The notes beneath the pieces were generated by a model. That model searched no databases and had not been told where the DNA came from. It saw nothing but the letters and a program-made list of their open reading frames with translations. Of a stretch of DNA of 64,000 bases, positions 1-11,897 are shown one piece after another (position 1 is the first letter of the stretch; every line of letters begins with the position of its first letter). The stretch is taken from assembly GCF_020921035.1 (NCBI RefSeq), contig NC_063150.1:29311826-29375825 (forward strand). The letters are read 5' to 3'. The DNA comes from Rhodamnia argentea. Taxonomy: Eukaryota > Streptophyta > Magnoliopsida > Myrtales > Myrtaceae. Made by a program: the position numbers and the translations under genes.

Positions 1-118
1 AAATTTTCTTTTCCTTTTTTTTTTCCTTTTTGGAAAGCTAGTGACCGTTGATTAGCTCGGCTCACGGATCTTGTCTCTCTCTCTCTCTCTCTCTTCGTTT
101 TCACTGGTGCTGTGTTCT

Positions 119-127
119 TTATATAAA
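119..127 (+). promoter_or_regulatory. TATA box of the 70-aa protein gene
   Basis: The string TTATATAAA lies about 130 bases before the start codon at 255. That spacing allows a start site near 150 and a 5' leader of about 100 bases. A CT-repeat tract (about 73-94) lies just upstream, as is common in plant core promoters. Seen in sequence; function inferred. Confidence 0.55.
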
Positions 128-254
128 CTCCCTCCAAGATCAAGCCTTAAGACTTCAGTCTTCGTGACTTCCCACAAAAAATTACCAGACAGAGAACCCA
201 AAAGATCACAGCTCGGCAGCAGCAGCAACGACGGCAACCTCAGAGACACCAAAA

Positions 255-572
255 ATGGCTTCTTGGAAGAAAACCATTACCTCCCCATTTCGGAAAGCCT
301 GCACCTTCTTCAGCCAGAGCCCCTCCCGAGACAAGAAATCCCACCAAGGTCTGCGTATTTTCTCACACCATTTCAGTCCCCATCTCATCTACATCCATAC
401 GAACTGTGCATACTGATGCGTTTCTTGTGGCGTTTTTCTGTTCGTCTTCGCAGAGCATGAGAAGCGAGTGAACATGACGAACTTGCAGGGGGAAGTGATG
501 GCCTGCGCTTACGAGGATGTCCAAGTGATGTGGTCGATCCTCGACAAGTCCAAGGCCATCGCATGCGACTGA
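255..572 (+). CDS. Small conserved plant protein, 70 aa, two exons
   Basis: Exons 255-348 and 454-572 are joined by a 105-base GT-AG intron (G|GTCTGC ... TTCGCAG|AG). The joined frame gives 70 residues. The N-terminus MASWKKTITSPFRKACTFF is basic and amphipathic, and the C-terminal half contains LQGEVMACAYEDVQVMWSIL. Both blocks are typical of a small uncharacterised angiosperm family, so the splice model is supported by restored conservation at both ends. There is no signal peptide or membrane span. The ATG is the first in the leader and follows a TATA box by a normal distance. I know the family only as hypothetical proteins and assign no function. The exon structure is seen in sequence; family membership is from memory of related proteins. 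Confidence 0.8.
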
Positions 573-1156
573 ACAGAAAAGATTTCCAAGAAAAGCTCCA
601 ATCTTTTGCACCACCTTGAGCTGCCAATTTCTGCTGTAGATATGATGATGGGTTGGTGGAAGTTAAAGTTTGTATTGGGATGGTGCCCAAGAACAGGAGG
701 AGAAGAAAACCCAGAAAAAAAAGGAGGCAAAAAGAGTGAGGAAAACAAGAAAGAGAAAGTGTTTATTATTACAAGGTTAGGTTTTGAGAGACCCCCTCCT
801 CTGTAATTATGAATCTTCGATGATGTGGGGTTTCGCATGAAGAAGTTTAGGAGAGTTCGGAGTTTGATTGAGTTGGTAATTTTGTTTTTATCTTTATGTT
901 TTTTTTTTCCCTTTTTCCTGTTGAGTAAGGTTGTCATCATCTCTATAGGAAATCCCCATGATTAATGGTAATGTCATGGCGAGATTTAATGAAATGTCTC
1001 ATTTTCTATACGGGTCTTACTAACATGATAGTATGACGGTGAATTGCTAGTTATATAATCAGAGGTGGGTCCCGCTATAATTGCAATATATTTTTTGTCA
1101 TTTATAACACTTGTGATTGAGGTTGCACCGTTATCTTTATTCACTGTTAGCTTCTC
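573..1156. other. 3' flank of the 70-aa gene, no further gene seen
   Basis: AT-rich non-coding sequence that probably includes the 3' UTR of the upstream gene. Open frames here lack family features and I see no RNA gene. Confidence 0.5.
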
Positions 1157-1171
1157 AAATCCCTTTCTATT
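1157..1171 (+). repeat. LINE target-site duplication, left copy
   Basis: AAATCCCTTTCTATT, identical to 1663-1677 right after the A-tail of the LINE fragment. The A-rich edge makes the exact boundary uncertain by one to three bases. Confidence 0.8.
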
Positions 1172-1662
1172 ATTGGCCCTACTTCAGTAGATGGGCTTCT
1201 GCGTAATGAATCGAATAACTGGTTCTCAGGATTTGCTCAAACTATAAGAGTGTGCTCTTTGCTCAAAGCAGAACCATGGGACATTTCCTTGGGCCTTAAA
1301 TTGGCTATTTCTTTAGGCATCCCTAAACTCATTGTGTTGGTGGACTTGCAAGCCGCTGTTTCACTGCTCCTGAAATCTACACCATCTCTCAACTTTGGTG
1401 ACACGCTCATTTCTCGGATTCAGAAGCTTATATTGTACTTCCAGCATATCAAATTTTTGCATAACTATAAGAAAGGAAACTCATGTGCTGATTGGTTAGC
1501 AAATTGGGTCATTCACTCTTGTGATGTGAATGACACCTTAGTTTTAAATAGGTCACCGAGAGGTTTGATTCCTTTATTATTAGGAGATCAGGTTGGATCT
1601 AGTTTCGTAAGGCGAGTTCTAGTGTAACATTTGGGCTTCGACCCTTTTATTATAAAAAAAAA
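1172..1662 (+). mobile_element. 5'-truncated LINE (non-LTR retrotransposon), RNase H end
   Basis: A frame from about 1180 to 1627 reads as the RNase H-like domain found at the C-terminus of plant LINE polyproteins. It starts DGLLRNESNNWFSGFAQ and continues through a LIVLVDLQAAVSLL segment to a stop at 1625-1627. A short 3' UTR is followed by an A-rich tail (1651-1665). The whole block is flanked by a 15-bp direct repeat (1157-1171 and 1663-1677), as expected of target-primed reverse transcription. Only about 490 bp are present, so the reverse transcriptase and endonuclease are absent and it is a dead-on-arrival copy. The tail, repeat and frame are seen; class assignment follows known LINE structure. 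Confidence 0.8.
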
Positions 1663-1677
1663 AAATCCCTTTCTATT
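1663..1677 (+). repeat. LINE target-site duplication, right copy
   Basis: Second copy of AAATCCCTTTCTATT, directly after the poly-A tract of the LINE fragment. Confidence 0.8.
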
Positions 1678-2089
1678 TTGCATTGTAAAAAATTCCTTTC
1701 TTCTTCCTTTATTTCCCTCTATTTTTGATATTTGCTTTTAGACATCAACGCTTCTTTTTTTTTTTTTCCATCTATTTTAATTGCATCGACCACGTTTTCA
1801 CCCTCTGCTTTTTTTGCTTATCCACCACCTCGCACCTACCAATCGCTACCTATAATTGTTCCAATGGAAGTGAAAATTCCTTACTACGTCTCTTGTCTTA
1901 GAAGTGGAAGAAGAGTAGTCATGGGATTTTTATGAATAACACCAACTTTTGTGGACAATATTCATTTGAAACAGGATGTGTTTGGTCCCACGTAGGCATC
2001 ACCTAAATTCTGCGGCTATTAACACACCTCACTCAAGTTTCATGGGCATAGGAACTTTCTTTGAAACTTGTCCCTCCAATAAAAAGAAG

Positions 2090-2645
2090 GGCAAATTACG
2101 TATTGCCCCCAAACTTTTAGGATTTCTCTAAATTGCCCCGTGACGTTACAATATTTGCATTTTGGCCCACTGAATTTTGGGAATCGATCGCATCATATCC
2201 CCCTTGTGTGGGTTCCGATCAAATTTTGCTTGGAGTTTCGATAACTTGGCTAATAACTGAGAGCAAATTGGTCATATAAGTACATACGCATGAAAGTAGG
2301 ACAATTCATAAACATGTTGCATGTGAGAGCAGTGACTGAAGTACTCGCAAGAATTTGAGCGGAGGTAACACTACATGCCCATCGGTATATGGTTCTCAAA
2401 TACACTTTTTGTGTAGTTCGTAAAAGTTCTGTCACATATATCGATGATGTATGACCAAGTTGCCTTCTACAACTAATCACGTGTAGCACATGTTCGAATA
2501 TGCGACAAAAATTTGATTGGGTTCAACATCAAGGAACATATTGTCACCAATTTCAAAAGTCAGAGGGCAAATTGCAGAAATTGAAATGTCAGAACATAAT
2601 TTGTCCAAATCCAAAAAGAAGTTAAGAGGGCAAAATGTAATTCTT
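2090..2645. mobile_element. Foldback/TIR element, non-autonomous
   Basis: The left arm at about 2094-2180 and the reverse complement of about 2560-2640 share blocks such as AATTAC, ATTGCCC, TTTGGATTT and TTTGCATTTTGGCCC. This gives an imperfect inverted repeat of about 85 bp around a non-coding core. No transposase is present. I could not fix a target duplication. Confidence 0.5.
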
Positions 2646-2659
2646 CTAATAAAGGTCCT

Positions 2660-5535
2660 CTTCCAGTATGAGATTGTTTAACATACTCAAGATCAGAGGT
2701 AACCGGATATCTCACGAACAACATATACTCGATTTCTTTCGGTTGGATCGTGTGTATGCACCTCGTATGCCTCACTCGGAATTCGATGACGACCAATGAA
2801 TAGAGTTTATGTGATCACACGGTATTCGCAATGATGTAAGTTTTCGAGTTTCAAGTACTATCACACACTTTTAATTGAGGAATGATTTATATTTCCCGAG
2901 ACCCCACACAATCCATATGGGCACTGTATGGTCAAGAGTTAATTGGAAGAGGAGGAGATCATTATGAGAGGACCACTAGGTGTCCTTTTCATCAAGAACT
3001 TGGCAAGGAAAAAGTGGTTCATAATCAATCAGATTCCTCAAAATTTTGTCGTTGCTTCTGTATCCACTTTGATCTTATCACTTCCTTCTCGTTGGATAAG
3101 ATCTTTTATCATACATAAAAATATTTGTTTGTTTATGACCTCCTTCCATTTTGTCTAAGTTTGGGAGATTTCATCACGGCAAAGGAAAAAAAATTCTACT
3201 TTCCATACTTGCCTGAAAGCGAGAGAAAGATTCCTCCACCATACGTTGTCCCTTCCATATCTCAAGGATTAATAAAGAAACGAAATTATGACCAAAGATT
3301 ACATTCGACCTATTATTTCGGTATAGTAAGGTCTTGAGCTAAACCTTGCTCTAAGATAGACTTGTCAATATCCATCGGAATCCAATCGCCGTAGCTCCAA
3401 ATCTTACTGCTCGCTCTTCTTAGTTGTCGACGGTCCGGGCGAGCTACGTTCTCTTCGTATTGTTATTCCTGAATTTGGGATTGCACATCTGACGCATGTT
3501 GGACAAATAGTGTTAAGAAAGATAATTTTCTAAGAGGAGCGATTTCCACCATGTACTCCAACTTCAATACATTTTCATGGGTTTTATTTCTCTTTGAGCT
3601 ATTATATCATTAGTTTGGGATCTTGTGGCTTCCTATCATCCCAAAACTTAGTTTCAATAAATGGGTTATAGTTAGTAGTTGCCGTGCTTTCAAAACCAAG
3701 CCCAAATTGAAGGTCTTGGAGTAAAGGAGCTGACTAGGCCCAGCTTCCTTTCTGTCTATGACTCGCTTTTCTTCCTTCCCAGAAATGGGACTGGAAGTAT
3801 CTTCGGACAAGCCTCTTGATCACCAGAAATTCGATTTCCATGACCATGGAAGAACCAAAAGGTCTACTTTGTTTACCAGTGCAAGAGAGGATGGTTGTCA
3901 TCAAGCTGTAGGAGCGGGGATCAAGGAATGGGAGTCGATGCGACCAATGTCCACGGGCAAAGGAGGAGCAGGAAGTCGCCAGTCGGAATTCTAGTACAAC
4001 GGAAGAGTAAAGGCAAACAAAATCCTAGCATCAGAGATCTTATGGAAATTTCTTAGTTAGGTCGGTGCAAAATTTATTGGATTAGGCCATTAGTAGGGCC
4101 GCAAAGATTCTAATTTGATTCGCAATTATCCCGTGTGTGTATATATATTATACCTGAGGAGCTACGGATAGTAGTGGTTAGAAAAAAGATTTTTTCTTTG
4201 CTTACGCAGTGTTGAAGTATATTTGGTGGTGTTAGTTAGTCAGTCCTTAGTAGGTGAGTCTTAATTAAGGTAATTAGAGCTTTAAGTGTCTCTCATTCTG
4301 TATAAATGAAGCAATGTCGTGTACTCTTTACCAAATATGTTGAATGAAACGTAGCTTTACGAATATTCTGTAGCTTTACGAATACTCTCTCTCTCTCTCT
4401 CTTATAGAAATCCTAATTCTCTATTGAAGATCTTGGAATATTAACACCTTAGTATCTCATTTCTCTTACAAATCTAATTGAACCTTGCTCACCATATCAA
4501 AAACTAAAACATAGAATAGGTCTGAGATAATGTTACCAATATTGTTTCTGAGCATGTCAATGTAGAAAAAGAACATTCAATCATCCATTTCCTTTTAAAA
4601 AAAGATATACACCCTCCTTAGTCTATTTGTAGTAAGAAAGCGTATTCCAAAGGGTAAATTGTTGATATAATATGTAACTATTAAATCATCGCTGTTGTTT
4701 GAAAACTTAAAACTTTTAGAGCAATTAATTATGACCCCGCAACATTTTCTATGGTATCATAGCAAAAGCTAAAGTCTGGCCTAAGTGTGAGCAAGAGTGT
4801 TAGTGTATTTAAATGTTAAATCATGCCTTCATCTAATGAACTTTTTAAAGCAATTGCTCACGGCCCACAAAACTTTTCATAGTATCGGATCAAGGGAACT
4901 TATCAAAAGTATGCTTTAGTTAATTGCTTATCTTTCATCTTAACTAACATAAACTGCGATTTTGCCCGTCTACAAATAGTACGATCGCAAGGCTTTGCTT
5001 AATTAATAGAAAAGAATCTATCCACCCAATGATGCTAATGTATAGTGAAGAAGCAGATGGAGTTTTGTTAGGACCTCCAATTCAAAAAGTTACTTCCATT
5101 GGTAATAATACCAGAGCGAAAGTAAATGCTGTTGGGAACACGAGGTGCTAGAGGACCACGTGAACTAAAGAGAAGGAACAAAAGTAAAAGCATGATGAAA
5201 GGGGGGATAAGTGAAAAAGAAGAAAAGAATGAAAGTTCAAGAACAAAAAGTACCCAGCAATCAGAAGCACTCAAAAATCTCCAGATGTTCTTCAACTTCT
5301 CTCCACAATTTTTACTATTATCTTATCAATGTGTTGTGTAATGATATTCTCCAAGTTGCAAAAACTGAAAAACGATTCAGCAGTTTTAGCACTGTGTGTA
5401 ATAATTAATATAACCCATGTCGTCGTGGTCATCGTCGTCATCATCAATTTGACATGAGACTGTACATCTCTGTATGATTAGTCTTCCCTCTTCAATCAGA
5501 AGACAATCTGAAAAATGGAGTAATTGTCCTGAATG
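2660..5535. other. Intergenic stretch, no gene recognised
   Basis: AT-rich DNA with a short CT repeat near 4385-4402 and a degraded primer-binding-site-like string near 4755 (ATGGTATCATAGC). The short open frames have no recognisable domains. Old retrotransposon debris is likely in the second half but too decayed to classify. Confidence 0.45.
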
Positions 5536-6846
5536 TTAACATCTGTCGGATCTCGTGATCTTCAGTCTCTTGACGGTGGTCATGAACATCCTATGGAAGC
5601 CATAAATGAACAAACTGTGAGGAGTTCTGGTTGCAATGTGCAGAAAAGGGTGGTTAAATTGGAAAAAGTGATCAGAACTTGTATGGGATGATTGAACTCA
5701 CTCCCATGGAACATCTCCAGCCATCATCCAATCTCCTTCTCTGTCTTCATAGGTCAAAACATGCAGGCTTTCAGCATGATCAGCTCTATCTCCATTAGGA
5801 TCTGCACATTTTGGTTTTGTTGAGATTAGTGGCATCTTTCAAGAATTAAAGGGAAGGAACTCTTTTCCAGATGCACAGATTGATGAAAATGCTCCCAAAA
5901 GAGAAGAACCCATTTCTTGTTTCTCCCTGAAAATGTGTGTACTTACAAGCAATTGGGGTTGTGAACATGTGAGCAAGAGTTGATATGAGATCATCATAAT
6001 CGTGAAGAGCTAGCAGGTCAAGCTTTCTTCCAATTGGGATCCCTTCCATGTACACCTTGACAAACAAAGAAGCATTCCTATCGCCATTGTTGTTATGTAC
6101 ATTGCTAACGCTGGTATCAGCTTTGCCTGCAACAGCAAGTGTGGTTCTCAGGAGGGACTTGATGGGTGGCCAGTCTTGTCTTTGCTCCCTGAAATCAAAA
6201 TTGTGTTGGAAAATGATATCGAATTCAATCTCACAAAGATCCTACTGTTGATTTTCTCATAATGCACTTCCAAATATAAGCTGAAAATGTTTGGTGAGCT
6301 ATGACTTTCATTGTCTGCTAATTTCCAGAAACCGAAAAAAGAAGGCATCTTTATATACATTTCCAACTACACCTTTGGCAACTGATTCTCTCTCTTCTCA
6401 TCTGCTAATAACATGCAATAAAAGAAAATCAGGAAATTTCCTTCCCCCCCCACCCAAAAAAAAAAAAAATGGAAGCAAATCTGAAATCTGTAATGGGGAT
6501 GATGGGAGGCAAATAGTTTGGAAGGCGATGGCGATCAATTCAACGAACAAACCAAATCATACCTCTGCTTCGAAGCCGAAGGGTCAATCCAATTATCTCT
6601 TTGGGCATCAGGGGAGACTATACTGAGTCCAAGCCTCAGATCAGTGTTGAGATCTCCTCTTCTTGTCCTTCCTCCTCTCGTTGATGATGAGCACCCGCTG
6701 TTGCAGCCGGAAAACTGGCACATTGACGAAGCAAAAGAGAGGGAAGCTCCCGTACGGTTCTTGTGCTTGCTGCAATCGACTGAAGATGGTGAAGATGACG
6801 ACGAAGACGACGAAGGTGAGTAATCTTTAGCTGAAGCTCTTCCCAT
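5536..6846 (-). CDS. IAA31: Aux/IAA transcriptional repressor, IAA20/30/31 clade
   Basis: Four exons on the minus strand: 6563-6846, 5947-6188, 5702-5801 and 5536-5590, all with GT-AG introns in agreeing phase, giving 226 residues. Domain I (residues about 66-76, [12 protein letters not shown]) carries an LxLxL EAR-type repression motif. Domain II is [10 protein letters not shown] (about 100-109). The PB1 oligomerisation domain starts at [17 protein letters not shown] and ends with the acidic [17 protein letters not shown] segment; the protein ends in [13 protein letters not shown]. The family represses auxin response factors in the nucleus and is destroyed by SCF-TIR1 on auxin binding. Here the degron core has Asp where canonical proteins have Gly (GWPP), as in IAA31, so slower turnover is expected (inference). 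The N-terminus is a Ser-rich low-complexity run. Start choice: the ATG at 6846 gives MGRASAK, matching the MGR start of this clade. The clade is clear; the exact orthologue is less so. Confidence 0.9.
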
Positions 6847-6967
6847 TCTTTCTTTCTTTCTTTCCTTTTCTTCTTCCTTTTTTTTGGTGGGAAGTTCTTG
6901 TTGAGGAATGAACAAAGAAAGCTTGAAGCAACAGAAAACCAAATGTGAGAAAGCCGCCACCTTCGGC

Positions 6968-6977
6968 CTATTTATAA
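6968..6977 (-). promoter_or_regulatory. TATA box of the Aux/IAA gene
   Basis: On the minus strand this reads TATAAATAGG, about 120 bases before the start codon at 6846, a normal distance for a plant promoter. A GA repeat lies further upstream (about 7041-7070). Confidence 0.55.
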
Positions 6978-6984
6978 ACCATGC

Positions 6985-8112
6985 ACTCACAGTCACCAAT
7001 AAGGGCCTCTATAGATGTGTATGTGTGGGCCACGTATGTCACAGAGAGAGAAAGAGAGAGAGAGAGAGAAAGGGACGTTTGGTTGGGTGTAGTGATGGTG
7101 GCAGACATGTCCATGGGGACATGTAGGTGGCTTTTCTTTATTAGGTTTGATGCTGGGACATTAACTGTTGATAGTTCTGCCTGAGCTTGGCCTCTTGGTT
7201 TTAGACTATGATTAAGACTGTTAGGGCTAGCAAAGTATGGGGAGTGCATTGCCATGTTAGGGGCTCAATTCAGAGCGCTGAGCCAACCCTAATGCCTCAG
7301 CTCACTAATGCTGATGTGGTCCTCTTCTTGAGAGCAAATTGTTTTGCAGGAATCTGGTGCTAGATTTGGTCAGCACCCCCTACATGAATGTTTCCACCAA
7401 CTCTTTTCTCCTTGTGAGAAATTCCTTGCACTCAAAACACTTCATGCTGACATATGTAATGAATCGACATGAAACATTTGGATCGAGGCGAGAAAGAGGG
7501 TTTTGACGCACCTACAGTCGAAACCTGTTACATGCACTCCGCACACCGGTCCATATGCTTTATGCTTGAACAATATCTGCATGACGAGGCTACCGTGAGG
7601 ATTGTGGCACAACTCGTTGGAGTGCTTTAATTCGAATCTAGCCGAGGTCTGGTCCACAACGTGAAATTCGAGGTATTGTGAGGCAAGATAATGGGCTTAC
7701 ACGGATCAAAAGGTGCACGTACACCATGAACTTTTTGCCTCCAATAGAAAATGCTGATTCACATTTAACAATCTTCCTAAATTCACATGGACATCATGAA
7801 ATGTCACTCACAAAATTATATAACTACAATCGAATCTGGCCGAGGTCTGGTCCGCAATTAGCGATACCTAATTGCACGAATTGAATAGACTTATTTGCTA
7901 ATTTGACAATTTTGTTCCAAAACATTGTACCAAACCTAATTTACTTGTCCCTATGCTTGAGGACTACTAAAACAGATCAAAAGCGAAAGATGAGATAAAG
8001 CTTCTGTCTTCCCCAGCTTAGGTTAAAGTCCAGGGAATTAATACAGTGCTTGACCCCAAGAAGCTAACTTTAGCACAATTGATGCAAATCAACTTTTGTC
8101 CCTGCCATTAAC
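6985..8112. other. Upstream region of Aux/IAA gene and intergenic DNA
   Basis: Contains a GA microsatellite (about 7041-7070) and two related short segments sharing GCCGAGGTCTGGTCC (near 7641 and 7839), which look like dispersed repeat remnants. No gene seen. Confidence 0.45.
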
Positions 8113-8452
8113 TGACCCCATCTCTCTCAATGTTGCAAAATCTTATTGATATTCTCTGTCTAGCCTTATAAGGTAATTAAATTGGCAGTATGAATAGTCA
8201 GGTAAAATTTGCATTAATGACAAATTGATTGCATAATTGCAATAGTGAGTTCTATTGAGAAATCGATTAATTTTAGTAAAAGCGACCCCATCTCTCTCAA
8301 TGTCGCCAGATCTTATTGATACTCTCTGTCTAGCCTTATAAGCTAATTAAATTAGGAGGATGAGTAGTTAGGTAAAATTTGCATTAATGACAAATTTTAT
8401 TGCATGGTCGCAAGGCTGAGTCCCGTTTAGAAATCATTTCATTTTAGTAAAA
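8113..8452. repeat. 170-bp tandem duplication, two copies
   Basis: GACCCCATCTCTCTCAATG recurs at 8114 and 8284, and later blocks (CTCTGTCTAGCCTTATAAG; AAAATTTGCATTAATGACAA) recur with the same spacing. Both copies are diverged and non-coding. Confidence 0.75.
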
Positions 8453-8883
8453 GATGTGTTAATGAGGGAGTAATTTAGAAGGATGGATATATGTAATTAA
8501 TTTAGGCATTGTCGTGAAGAAAAGTATCACTTTCTTTCATGAAAAAGGAAAACGCAAACGGGCCTCTGCTATTTCATGAATTCTCGTTCCATCATTAAGT
8601 ATACGATTCTTCCTGAGACGGGTCTCTACGAGACTTCAACATCACACAGGTGACAAAAAAAAAAAAAAAAAAGGGTCGTCGTCGTGGGTGGAGTTTTCCC
8701 GTTACAATAGCTGCCAATCGGTGGTGACTCGAACGCAGAGATTGCGAATTAGCATCAGTGCAGTTCTCAAAGAGAAGACGGTTCTTTCATTTTGTATCTG
8801 ACAACATTATTGTACACTGGTTTTAACTTGATTTAGTGCAGAAGCTGGAGAACTGAGTGAGGCACGAGGTCACACAGTGAAGG

Positions 8884-9311
8884 AATAATGATACAAATAA
8901 TGTCTGAATTTTGATCAAATGTACAATGTGGTCCCTAAACTTGTAATTTAACCAATATAATCTCTGAACTTTAGCCCAATATGTAATGTGAACCCTGAAC
9001 TTTTTATTTGGCAAATATGGTTCATGAACTTTTGGAACATGTTCAACTTAGTTTCTGAATTATATGAAGATATTTAATGTAGTCCTTCTATTTATTCGAG
9101 TTTAGGGACCGCTTTGAACATTTTCTTATAGTTCGGAGACTAAGTTGAATATGTTCCGAAAGTTCGGAGATCACATTGATGAACAAATGAAAGTTCATGG
9201 ACAATATTACACATAAGACTAAAGTTTAGGAACCATATTGGTCAAATTAAAAATTTCGGGGATCACATTGCATGTTGGACCAAAGTTCAGGGACCATTTA
9301 TATTATCTTCC
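8884..9311. mobile_element. Palindromic MITE (foldback element)
   Basis: The segment is close to a full palindrome. The left part (near 8930-9050, GGTCCCTAAACTTG, AACATGTTCAACTTAG) matches the reverse complement of the right part (near 9140-9300). It is about 430 bp with no coding capacity. A 9-bp flanking pair, CAGTGAAGG and TAGTGAAAG (7 of 9), would suit a Mutator-like origin but is weak. Confidence 0.65.
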
Positions 9312-9407
9312 CCTAGTGAAAGTGGTAATGTCATTGTCAATGACCCCTCTCACTTTTTTTATGGGAAAACAACTTTGCCCTGTTTTCAGTTTAGCTTCAA
9401 CTCTTAG

Positions 9408-9410
<3 letters not shown>

Positions 9411-9452
<42 letters not shown>
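9411..9452 (+). repeat. CT microsatellite
   Basis: About 21 uninterrupted CT units next to the foldback element, followed at 9480-9498 by a short TA run. Confidence 0.9.
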
Positions 9453-9454
<2 letters not shown>

Positions 9455-9499
9455 AACTTTGCCAAAGTTCGGGGACCATTTATATATATATATATATCA

Positions 9500-10520
9500 T
9501 AAGACTATGTATTTTATAGCGTGAAGAACATGGTAAAACTACATTCAAAGTAATCAATGTCCCTTTGTATGTCAAGAAGAGAATTCCCATTAAAAAAAAA
9601 AAAGCTATGAGCAAAAGTTGATATTTACATCTTGTATAAAAAATCAGAAAAGAAAATAGAAAAGGAATTCAAACAAAATAAAATTCGTAATTTTTGTATT
9701 TGTTGTGATTAAAAACGAATATTCAAAAACTATTCGCAATGGAAATCAATTATCCGAAATGGAAATAGATTTTTTTATACTAAATAAATTATTTTATTTT
9801 AATCTCGATATACTAGTCAACTAAGCTATTCTATTAGTTATAATAAAATCATTTTTGTACTTTCTAAATTTGGATTTTTTTTTCATGACCCTTTTCATGT
9901 CCCTTTTCACTCAACAAGGATCAAGACCAAATGAATCTTCTTGGTCATGAATAGATCACCCATGTTCAGGTCCATAAGAAATGACAATTATCCTACAAAG
10001 ACTCGCATTCGTTACAGTTCCGGTGGGTTCCCCTAACTAAGAACTACCTATGAGTCGCTGGCTCATTCTTCAACAAATACACAATCAAAGTCTTAGTAGT
10101 CCCCTCTCATAAATGGTCTTGGGAGGCTTACGTTCTTTCTTATATTCTCACTCTCTCTCTAATATCATGCACTATCTATAATATATAATCCGCGACAGTG
10201 CACATCGATTGCCCTCTCGTGCTTGCAATAATTACATGGCTTAATATTGTCAAACACACTATTGAAAAATCTAGGGACAACCTACCAGCCGAATTTCTTT
10301 AGAATATTGGTTGGTCTGACCCTGAAGAGGAAATCACATTTATTTATAATAAAATTATATGATTGGGAAACATTATTATTGTTAAGATTCGGCACAGAAT
10401 CATAACGAAGTAAAGTGTAAAAAAACGAAAAAGAGAAATCGAAACACAAAGTTTTATCCTGATTCACCCTTAAAATAGGGCTAAATTTAGCTATAATTAT
10501 TAGTACATCGCACCTCTACA
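9500..10520. other. AT-rich intergenic DNA with a dispersed repeat
   Basis: No gene seen. The segment at about 10385-10500 resembles 24755-24870: both carry CATAACGAAGTAAA-like, GAGAAATCGAAACAC-like and GACCCTTAAACTAGGG-like strings. This suggests two remnants of one repeat family. Confidence 0.4.
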
Positions 10521-10539
10521 TCACGCGTCTTCCTGTCAA

Positions 10540-10803
10540 TGGGAAGTACGAACCACATCCTAACAATTATCAAAGTAAATGTTGAAGTTATTGTCTTACA
10601 TCGCTTGACAGCGGATCATATAAGCTTTTTATATTCATATGGTGTCCTCTCACCTATCGGTTTAATCTTTTGGATTGGACTTTCTAACATGGTATCAGAG
10701 CAAGTGTTGTTCCTTTCGGACAACCGGTCATCTATGCTCTTTATATTAATATGATCTCATTTCACTTATCAGTTTAAATTTTTTTAACATGGTATTAGAG
10801 AAG
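10540..10803 (+). mobile_element. Copia LTR remnant with duplicated primer-binding site
   Basis: TTCTAACA (an LTR-type end) is followed at once by TGGTATCAGAGC (10690-10701), the usual plant copia primer-binding site complementary to initiator methionine tRNA. A second, slightly mutated junction (TTTAACATGGTATTAGAGA) follows exactly 100 bases later, at 10790. No coding region of the element is recognisable downstream. Confidence 0.6.
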
Positions 10804-11890
10804 CTCATGTTATCTCATAATCGCTTTGTAGTAAAATTATGTAAAGGTCATTGTCTTAAAACTGACTATGTAACCATTTGTCTTAGAAGTTTGATTAACA
10901 CTCGGAACCTTCAACAACAGTCAAGATTAACATTCGAAACCACTCTTGATTTCTTTTCTAATGCCCCGTAAATCAAGACAACACTTTCATTTCGGACACA
11001 AATTTCGAAAAATGCGAGTCATTAAATGGCCTAAAAACCATGCCAAAAGTGGGTGGGGACAAAGAGAAGCATAAAGGAGTCATCCATGCCGAGGAAGGCC
11101 AGGCAGTTTCTCTGTCCTCTTCTCTCTTTGTCCCACGCTTTCTTAGCTCAAACTCCGCTTGCATACGAGTGAACGAATCGATTAATTAGGTTAATCGCAA
11201 AAATAATTTCTCTTTCTTTTTTTCATTGAATTGTAATCAAGCGATATGCAGGCATCTACTTGAATTAAGCTGGCGGTCGTGATCTACTAATGTTCCACGG
11301 ACGGTTTGATTTATGCCTAATGCAAGAATGAATTTTTCCACCGGATAATCAGGTTTTTTTTTCCGCAGATTGTGTATTAATGGTAATGATGATTTATTAC
11401 CGCATGAGTAAATTATTTGGCGTCCATGCACGGTTGCAATGAAGTGTGACGAGGAATTATTGTGCTTTTTCTTTGACCACCTTTTCTACAACCATATATA
11501 TATAATCCTCATAAGAAAAGATTGGACAGGCATATGCTTGTCTTTTGAACTCGGCTCCTTTTATATATTTTGAAATCGCGTGAGACATAAATCCAACTGT
11601 CATGTCACTACACAATCATTCCTCATCATATCTCAAGAAAATTGTAAAACTATGGATTGTTGAATAACCGTAGGACGGTCGAATCTAGTTCTTTCTACTG
11701 CACGCTCTTTCACTTTTCTTGTATTATTATTATTATTATTATTATTAATCAGCTAAGTATGACCAAGCTTGCGGTGGCAGCTTCGATCGGGCATAAATTA
11801 AGGATTCTTTTTCTATCAGCCCATATTTCTTTTCGGCTCCAACCACGCAAAAACTATATAATTGGTTGAAAATATAGGCAGAGCCTTCTT
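10804..11890. other. Intergenic DNA, no gene recognised
   Basis: AT-rich, with a TTA microsatellite at about 11724-11747. Short frames have no domain features. Confidence 0.45.
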
Positions 11891-11897
11891 TTAATTA

